Below, piece after piece: positions 58,922-64,000 of a stretch of 64,000 bases of DNA. The notes under the pieces were generated by a model that was not told where the DNA came from, did no database searches, and saw only the letters and a list, made by a program, of their open reading frames with translations. Source of the DNA: JBQTHI01 sp052390035 (GTDB taxonomy: Bacteria > Actinomycetota > Acidimicrobiia > Spongiisociales > ZC4RG35); assembly GCA_052390035.1 (NCBI GenBank), contig JBQTHI010000012.1, forward strand, positions 14,744 to 78,743. The letters are read 5' to 3'. How positions within the stretch are numbered: the first letter of the stretch is position 1; every line of letters starts with the position of its first letter. The position numbers and the translations under genes are program-made.

Positions 58922-59095
58922 TAAGATTTCGCCATCCACAAGATCAAGCGGAGGCTTGCTGCTTCCCACCTGGCCACCCGCGGTGCGCCGGGTTTGTGCC
59001 AGGGTATACCGCAGGGTTCATGACCTTGACGGCCTCCCCGGCTCGAGCAGCAGGCGCCGCCTGCTGCTTTTTCGTTGACGAATAGGAGGTTGGAC
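58922..59095 (+). promoter_or_regulatory. infC leader: promoter, antiterminator segment and attenuator
   Basis: TAAGAT (58922-58927) is the probable -10, so the leader is about 160 bases. It contains a GC-rich hairpin with five Ts (59047-59072), and an upstream segment GCTTGCTGC (58954-58962) able to pair over 9 bases (one G-U) with the hairpin's 5' arm. The two structures exclude each other, the classic design of an attenuator. A weaker stem CCTGGC (58969-58974)/GCCAGG (58998-59003) lies between. AGGAGG (59084-59089) is the ribosome site. Confidence 0.65.
59047..59072 (+). terminator. Rho-independent terminator upstream of infC
   Basis: GCAGCAGG (59047-59054) and CCTGCTGC (59060-59067) form an 8-base-pair stem with a 5-base loop, followed by TTTTT at 59068-59072. 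It ends only 24 bases before the predicted infC start, so it acts as an attenuator of the operon, not as the end of the rib operon alone. Confidence 0.75.
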
Positions 59096-59719
59096 ATCGC
59101 CGAGCTGCGAATAAATGGGTACATCCGTGCAACCGAGGTGCGCCTCGTGGCGCCCGACGGTTCTCAGATCGGGGTCAAGAAGCTGGCGGAAGCCTTGTGG
59201 CTGGCCGATCAACTTGGACTCGATTTGGTGGAAGTGGCTCCGGAGGCCAAACCACCGGTGTGCCGGCTGATGGACTATGGCAAATACAAGTACGAGCAGT
59301 CGATCCGGGAAAGGGAGGCGCGAAAGCACCAAAAGCGGACGGTGGTCAAGGAGCTGCGCATGGCCCCCAGGATCGGGGATCACGACTTCGACATCACCCT
59401 CCGCAAGGCGCTGGAGTTTCTTGGTGACGGCGACAAGGTCAAGGTCACAGTCCGTTTCCGCGGCCGAGAACAAGAACGCCCCGAGTATGGGAGACGTCTG
59501 CTCGACCGGCTTGCCGTCGGGATCGGACAGAACGGGAATATCGAACAGGCCCCCCAGCAGGAAGGTCGTCTTATGACGATGGTGCTGGCCCCCTCCCGTC
59601 GCCAGCGGCGAGCCGAGACTGCCCATACAGCCGAACCAGCCGAGCCGGTCGGTGCAGCCGCGCCATCTATCACGGATGGGCCGGTCGCAGACAAAGTGGA
59701 CGAACCCGTCGAGGAGTAA
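59096..59719 (+). CDS. infC: Translation initiation factor IF-3, apparent AUC start
   Basis: IF-3 prevents subunit joining and checks the start codon. The 207-residue protein has the N-terminal domain (ELRINGYIRATEVRLVAPDG, LDLVEVAPEAKPPVCRLMDYGKYKYE) and the C-terminal domain (KELRMAPRIGDHDFDITLRKALEFLGDGDKVKVTVRFRGRE). AGGAGG at 59084-59089 lies 6 bases before an ATC at 59096, exactly where mycobacterial IF-3 begins. The in-frame TTG at 59090 touches the ribosome site and TTG 59075 lies upstream of it. Non-standard AUU/AUC starts are known for infC and allow IF-3 to control itself. Confidence 0.94.
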   Translation: MAELRINGYIRATEVRLVAPDGSQIGVKKLAEALWLADQLGLDLVEVAPEAKPPVCRLMDYGKYKYEQSIREREARKHQKRTVVKELRMAPRIGDHDFDITLRKALEFLGDGDKVKVTVRFRGREQERPEYGRRLLDRLAVGIGQNGNIEQAPQQEGRLMTMVLAPSRRQRRAETAHTAEPAEPVGAAAPSITDGPVADKVDEPVEE

Positions 59720-59724
59720 CCAAC

Positions 59725-59919
59725 GTGCCGAAAATGAAGACCCACAGCGGGGCGAACAAGAGAATCAAGGTCACCGGAACCGGCAAGCTGATGCGCCGGC
59801 AATCCGGCAAAAATCACTACAAGCTGGCCAAAGGCAACAGCGTGTTCCGCCGCCGGTCGGGCGAAGTTGAGCTCGCCCCGGGGGATGCCAAAGCCGCCAA
59901 GAAGCTTTTGGGAATGTGA
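59725..59919 (+). CDS. rpmI: 50S ribosomal protein L35
   Basis: The 64-residue protein starts MPKMKTHSGANKRIKVTGTGKLMRR, the standard L35 sequence. GTG 59725 lies 8 bases after GAGGAG (59711-59716). It is cotranscribed with infC and rplT in the universal order. Confidence 0.96.
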   Translation: MPKMKTHSGANKRIKVTGTGKLMRRQSGKNHYKLAKGNSVFRRRSGEVELAPGDAKAAKKLLGM

Positions 59920-59931
59920 GCGAGGGTCCTC

Positions 59932-60282
59932 ATGGCACGCGTCAAACGAGCTGTTAGCGCCAAGAAGTCACACAAGAAGGTTCTCGACCGGGCCAAGGGA
60001 TACAAGGGCGCCCGGGGTCGTCGGTTCCGCACCGCCAACGAGCAGGTCATGCACGCGATGCAGGACGCCTACAAGGATCGCCGGGATAGGAAGGGTCAGT
60101 TCCGTCGGCTTTGGATCACGCGGATCAACGCTGCTGCCCGCCAGCACGGGATGAGTTACAGCACCTTCATGGCCGGACTAAAGGCCGCCGAGGTCGAAGT
60201 GGACCGGAAGCTACTGGCGGACATGGCTGTGAACGACCCGTCGTCCTTCTCCCAACTGGTCGAACTGGCCAAGAACGCCTGA
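59932..60282 (+). CDS. rplT: 50S ribosomal protein L20
   Basis: L20 is needed early in 50S assembly and in Firmicutes represses the operon through its leader. The 116-residue protein has the typical start MARVKRAVSAKKSHKKVLDRAKGYKGARGRRFRTANEQVMHA and LWITRINAAARQHGMSYSTFM. A GAGGG ribosome site precedes the ATG. Confidence 0.96.
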   Translation: MARVKRAVSAKKSHKKVLDRAKGYKGARGRRFRTANEQVMHAMQDAYKDRRDRKGQFRRLWITRINAAARQHGMSYSTFMAGLKAAEVEVDRKLLADMAVNDPSSFSQLVELAKNA

Positions 60283-60294
60283 TCTGACGAGTCC

Positions 60295-61023
60295 GTGACG
60301 TCGGGCCTGTCAGCGCGCAACCTCCGCGTCTTGGAGGCGTCCAAGCTCCATCGAGCCGCCGAGCGTCGAGCCCGGGGCATGACGCTCCTGGAAGGTCCAC
60401 ATCTGGTCGGGGAGGCGCTGGCGGCCGGGATCGAACCCAGAGAACTGTTTGTCCTCGACCCTGGCGCGGGTTTCGACGGGTGGGTGGTGACGGAGGCCGC
60501 CTTGCAACGGCTGTCGGGGACCAAGACCCCTCAGAGCCCGGTGGCGGTCATACCAATCCCCGCCCACGCCTTCGATCCCACGAGAAGCGCCCTCGTCGCC
60601 TGGCAGATCGCCGACCCCGGCAACCTGGGAACGATGATTCGAACGGCGGCAGCCTTTGGCTTGGACATCGGCGTCGGCGATGGAGCCGACCCTTGGGCCC
60701 CCAAGACCCTGCGGGCGGGGGCCGGGGCGCACTTTCACACCGCAGTAGTGACGATTCGCCACCCGAGGGACGCCGGGGCCGAGCTGGTAGCGACAGTTCT
60801 CGACGAGGGCCGACCCCCGGATCAGCTACCAAAAGGGAGATTGGCGGTGATGATCGGTAACGAGGCCCACGGTTTGCCGGCTGATCTGGTAGCGGCGGCA
60901 GGCTGGCGGGTGACAATCCCAATGCCGGGACACACCGAAAGCCTCAATGCCGCCACCACGGCGGCCATCGTCGGTTACGAAGTGGCGAGACGTAGCGTCG
61001 GTAACCTCCACGGCCCATCATGA
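60295..61023 (+). CDS. SPOUT-family (TrmH/TsnR-like) rRNA 2'-O-methyltransferase
   Basis: The 242-residue protein has the N-terminal substrate-binding domain (LLEGPHLVGEALAAGIEPRELFV) and the SPOUT catalytic domain with DPGNLGTMIRTAAAFG, VMIGNEAHGLP and IPMPGHTESLNAATTAAIV, the three SpoU motifs. A gene of this family (tsnR) lies between rplT and pheS in mycobacteria. The exact nucleotide target is not known. GTG 60295 follows rplT by 12 bases; the stop overlaps pheS (ATGA). Confidence 0.9.
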   Translation: MTSGLSARNLRVLEASKLHRAAERRARGMTLLEGPHLVGEALAAGIEPRELFVLDPGAGFDGWVVTEAALQRLSGTKTPQSPVAVIPIPAHAFDPTRSALVAWQIADPGNLGTMIRTAAAFGLDIGVGDGADPWAPKTLRAGAGAHFHTAVVTIRHPRDAGAELVATVLDEGRPPDQLPKGRLAVMIGNEAHGLPADLVAAAGWRVTIPMPGHTESLNAATTAAIVGYEVARRSVGNLHGPS

Positions 61024-62057
61024 ACCTAGACGCCCTGCTGAATTCCGCTCCTACTGTGCTCGCCGAGGCGGCCTCCCTGGCGGAATTGGAACGGGCTGAG
61101 GCTAAGTTGACCGGACGCTCGAGTCCTCTGGCCGAGGCTCGCCGGCAGTTGGGGCAGCTTCCGATCGAGGAGCGACCGGCGGCCGGGGCGGATGTCAACC
61201 GGGTGTCCGAGGCGCTGGCTGAGATGATCCGAAGCCGCCGCATCGAACTGGAACGGTCTGCGGCCGATCGCCTTCTGGCGAGCGATCGCCTCGACGTGAC
61301 CCTGCCAGGTTGGGCGCTGGTCGAGGGGACCGAACATCTGATCAGCCAAACGATCGACGCCATTTGCGAGATCTTCCTCGCCCTTGGCTACCGGGTGACC
61401 GAGGGTCCGGAGGCCGAACTGGCCTGGTACAACTTCGACGCTCTCAACACCCCCCCGACTCACCCTGCCCGGCTCGAGACCGACACCCTGTATCTCGACT
61501 ACGGAGACCCGGCAGACGAAGTGCTGATGCGTACCCACACCTCGCCGATGCAGGCCCGCTACATGGAGAGTCACGACCCGCCGGTGTACGTGGTGGTCCC
61601 CGGCAAGACCTACCGGAACGACCCGATCGATGCATCCCACCTCCCGGTCTTCCACCAGATCGAGGGACTGGCCGTCGACGAAGGTTTGACCATCGCCGAT
61701 CTGAAGGGCACCCTCGCCTATTTCGCTCGTGAATATTTCGGACCCGAACAGAAGATCCGGCTTCGGCCCAGTTTCTTCCCGTTCACCGAGCCTTCGGCCG
61801 AACTCGACGTTTCCTGCTTCGTCTGCGGGGGAACCGGCCTCGACTGTCGGGTCTGCAAAGGGAAAGGATGGCTGGAGATGGGCGGGTGTGGGATGGTCGA
61901 TCCCAACGTCTTCGAGGCGGTCGGTTACGACCCGGGGCGTTACACCGGATTTGCCTTTGGGATGGGGGTCGAAAGACCCGCCATGGTTCGCCACGGCATT
62001 GCCAGCATCCGGCACTTCATCGACAACGACCTCCGGGTGCTGAGGCAGTTCAGATGA
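61020..62057 (+). CDS. pheS: Phenylalanyl-tRNA synthetase alpha subunit
   Basis: The alpha subunit holds the catalytic site of PheRS. The 345-residue protein has an N-terminal coiled-coil part, class II motif 2 (LMRTHTSPMQARYM, VVPGKTYRNDPIDASHLPVFHQIEGLAVD), a CxxC pair (CFVCGGTGLDCRVCKGKGW) and the C-terminal GGCGMVDPNVFEAVGYDPGRYTGFAFGMGVERPAMVRHGI. The ATG overlaps the methyltransferase gene and the stop overlaps pheT, both as ATGA. Confidence 0.96.
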   Translation: MNLDALLNSAPTVLAEAASLAELERAEAKLTGRSSPLAEARRQLGQLPIEERPAAGADVNRVSEALAEMIRSRRIELERSAADRLLASDRLDVTLPGWALVEGTEHLISQTIDAICEIFLALGYRVTEGPEAELAWYNFDALNTPPTHPARLETDTLYLDYGDPADEVLMRTHTSPMQARYMESHDPPVYVVVPGKTYRNDPIDASHLPVFHQIEGLAVDEGLTIADLKGTLAYFAREYFGPEQKIRLRPSFFPFTEPSAELDVSCFVCGGTGLDCRVCKGKGWLEMGGCGMVDPNVFEAVGYDPGRYTGFAFGMGVERPAMVRHGIASIRHFIDNDLRVLRQFR

Positions 62058-62431
62058 AGGTGTCGCTCCGCTGGCTTTCCGACTACATCGACCTTCCCAC
62101 CGACGATCCGACCGACGTGGCGGCCGCCTTGACCTCTTTGGGTCATGAGGTGGAGGGGGTGGAGATCAAGCGCGCCGACTGGAAAGGCGTCTACGTCGCC
62201 CGGGTCGATCAGATCGAGCCTCATCCCAACGCCGACAAGGTGCGGTTATGCCAGGTCACCACGGGACGGGAGTCGACCCAAGTTGTTTGCGGAGCTTGGA
62301 ACTTCGAAGTTGGGGCCAAGGTTGCGTTTGCCATCCCCGGGGCTGTGCTGGCCGGCGGCTATCAGATTGGCCGGCGGACTGTCCGCGGGATCGAATCGGC
62401 GGGCATGATATGCTCTGAACGAGAGCTGTGA
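62054..62431 (+). CDS. pheT: Phenylalanyl-tRNA synthetase beta subunit, N-terminal part ending at in-frame TGA
   Basis: This 125-residue segment is the N-terminus of PheRS beta, including its EMAP-type tRNA-binding domain (GVYVARVDQIEPHPNADKVRLCQVTTG, VVCGAWNFEVGAKVAFAIPGAVL, GIESAGMICSEREL). It ends at TGA 62429-62431. The family continues SEREL-G-LGDDHAGIL, and the codon after TGA indeed resumes with LGDDHAGIL in the same frame, so the stop replaces one glycine codon (GGA to TGA by a single change). A short product from this piece alone would not be a synthetase subunit. ATG overlaps pheS. Confidence 0.85.
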   Translation: MKVSLRWLSDYIDLPTDDPTDVAAALTSLGHEVEGVEIKRADWKGVYVARVDQIEPHPNADKVRLCQVTTGRESTQVVCGAWNFEVGAKVAFAIPGAVLAGGYQIGRRTVRGIESAGMICSEREL

Positions 62432-64000
62432 CTCGGCGATGACCACGCCGGGATTCTGGTGCTTGATCCCGATGCCCCTTTGGGCGTCGACTTCGCCGAA
62501 CTGGTGGCACTACCCGACGCGGTGCTCGACCTGTCCATCACCCCCAATCGGCCTGACGTGATGTCGATGGTGGGGGTTGCTCGAGAGCTTTCCGCCTTCT
62601 ATCAGATGCCCGTGAAGCTGCCACCGTCCGAGCCACTCACCGTATCCGGGCACACCAACATCAGAGTCAAGATCGAAGATCCAACCGGTTGCTATCGATT
62701 TGTAGCCCGCGAGTTGCGGCAGGCTCACATCGGGCCGTCCCCGTTTTGGCTGCGTCATCGCCTGAGGCTGGCCGGCGTGCGGCCCATCTCCAACATCGTC
62801 GACATCACTAACTATGTGATGATGGAGTTGGGCCAGCCGCTCCATGCTTTCGATCTCGACAAGATGGCGGATGAACAGATCGTTGTGCGCCGTGCCGAGC
62901 CTGGTGAAACCCTTGTCACCCTTGACGGAGTGAACCGGCGTCTCACCTCCGAGGACCTGGTGGTGGCCGATGCGATCAGGCCGGCAAGTCTGGCCGGCAC
63001 AATGGGAGGAGCGGACTCCGAGGTAGGCCCGCCCACCTCGCGGGTGCTGATCGAAGGCGCAGCTTGGGATCCGCCCACCATCATGTTCATGAGCCGCCGC
63101 CACGGGCTCCGTTCGGAGGCTTCGGCTCGATTCGAACGAGGAGTAGATCCCAATCTTGCCCCCTTTGCGGTGGGGCGGGCCGCCAGGTTGATGCTGGAGC
63201 TGGGCAGAGGAGAGACGCCGGCTGCCTGGATCGACGAGGTGGCGGTGGAGCATCGCCCAGCGACGATAAAAGCCAGTCTCTCCGAAATCACCAGAGTGTT
63301 GGGACCCGATGTCCCGGTAACGGAAGTGGCCGGGCTGCTGGGAAGGCTGCATCTTGGTGTCGAGGGCGACGATCCCTTGCGGGTGACGGTCCCGACGTTC
63401 CGCCGCGATCTGGAGCGTCCCGTCGACCTTTCCGAGGAGGTGGCGCGGCTCTACGGCCTGGAGCGATTCGGTCAGTCGCTTCCCAAGGGACCGGGAGGGG
63501 GATGGACGGTCGAGCAACGCCGGCTCCGCACGCTCCGCCGCCTGCTGAGCGGCGCTGGATTGAGCCAGGCTCTCAACCTTGCCTTTCTCGGCCGGGGTGA
63601 CCTCGAGGCGTTCGCCTACCCGTCGGACCATGAGGGCCGTGATGTGATCGAGGTAAAAAACCCCCTCAACGACGAGTTAGCTTCGCTGCGCACGTCTCTC
63701 GTCCCCGGCCTGTTGCGCTCCCTTCGCTACAACATCACCCGCGGCATCCCCGATGTTGCGCTCTATGAGACCGGGCGGGTCTTCTTCGCCCACCCTTGGC
63801 TGGAGGACCGACGGGTGCCTTCCCAACCGGAGCGCCTGGGGTTCGCGGCCGTGGGCCGATCCGGCCCGTCGGCGCTGGGGAGCGAGGGCCGAGCGGTCGA
63901 TTACTACACGGCTGCCGCAGTATGGCGGCTGGTTGCCCGCGGCCTGGGCCTCGGCAACTATGAAATCGCGGCCGCGGCGATTCCGGGATTTCATCCCGGC
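62432..64000 (+). CDS. pheT: Phenylalanyl-tRNA synthetase beta subunit, continuation after the in-frame TGA, cut by window
   Basis: Directly after the TGA the same frame stays open for 523 codons to the end of the window. It encodes the B3/B4 core (SITPNRPDVMSMVGVARELSAFY, RLAGVRPISNIVDITNYVMMELGQPLHAFDLDKM, EGAAWDPPTIMFMSRRHGLRSEASARFERGVD), the B5 domain (TVPTFRRDLERPVDLSEEVARLYGLERF), and the class II-like domain (NPLNDELASLRTSLVPGLLRSLRYN). No frameshift or other stop is seen. If translation restarts, the first usual codon is GTG 62459, without a clear ribosome site. The C-terminal anticodon-binding domain lies beyond the window. Confidence 0.85.

Noticed and set aside
62429..62431. UGA read as glycine (alternative genetic code) in pheT
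   Set aside because: UGA is the terminator at many ordinary genes here and at 22 coupled junctions, so no reassignment is possible.
62428..62431. GTGA at the pheT stop as a coupled restart
   Set aside because: The GTG is out of frame with the rest of pheT and meets a stop after four codons.

Overview
This is a high-GC chromosomal window made almost entirely of housekeeping genes. It carries 59 genes on about 64 kb, with only three (the cut EF-G-like gene, a VOC protein and a putative glycoside hydrolase) on the minus strand. The longest gene-free stretch is about 240 bases (15844-16084), so no gap exceeds 300 bases. I saw no tRNA, rRNA, insertion sequence, prophage or CRISPR array. The organism is an actinomycete in the broad sense: it has mIHF, an ATPase-dead PriA, a pgsA-patA-pimA phosphatidylinositol mannoside locus, and GTG/TTG starts with frequent start-stop overlaps. 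From memory, the blocks match those of Mycobacterium tuberculosis (pgsA1-pimA-pdx-ruv; secDF-apt-rel; hisS-aspS; alaS-ruvX-mltG-aroE; aroCB-efp-nusB; pyr; mihF-gmk-rpoZ-coaBC-metK-priA-def-fmt-rpe-rib; infC-rpmI-rplT-tsnR-pheST). Thr/Ser/Pro-rich linkers in exported proteins and a class 1B-type PyrD point away from mycobacteria, perhaps to Acidimicrobiia or a relative; that placement is inference.

Layout. 1-3195: EF-G2-like GTPase (minus, cut), then the PIM lipid genes. 3223-5432: PLP synthase and YebC. 5508-9766: ruvCAB, queA, tgt. 9795-15406: yajC-secD-secF, apt, rel. 15442-16729: VOC protein and a metallo-hydrolase. 16778-22588: hisS, aspS, rarA, a lipoprotein dehydrogenase and a small membrane protein. 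22631-27542: alaS, ruvX, mltG, aroE. 27601-29436: DUF4388 protein and prepilin peptidase. 29458-32620: aroC, aroB, efp, nusB. 32778-41518: a complete pyrimidine operon headed by pyrR. 41491-46908: an accessory block (putative glycoside hydrolase, AlgI-like O-acyltransferase, SGNH protein, MFS transporter) set into an otherwise conserved backbone. 46951-53786: mihF to fmt. 53889-58909: rpe, a REC-GGDEF regulator and the riboflavin genes. 59096-64000: infC-rpmI-rplT, an rRNA methyltransferase, pheS and pheT.

Expression logic. Twenty-two gene junctions are 4-base NTGA start-stop overlaps, so translation is strongly coupled. At least nine transcription-unit heads have an actinobacterial -10 box (TANNNT) 6-8 bases before the start codon, which predicts leaderless mRNAs. 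Three of the -10 boxes reuse the upstream gene's stop codon. Two genes have recognisable RNA control regions: a PyrR-binding hairpin over the pyrR ribosome site, and a terminator/antiterminator leader before infC, which itself appears to start at AUC.

The most striking anomaly is pheT, which is interrupted by an in-frame TGA at codon 126 where a conserved glycine is expected. The reading frame then stays open to the end of the window. UGA is a normal stop everywhere else here, so this is a nonsense mutation, a sequence error or true readthrough, not a changed genetic code.
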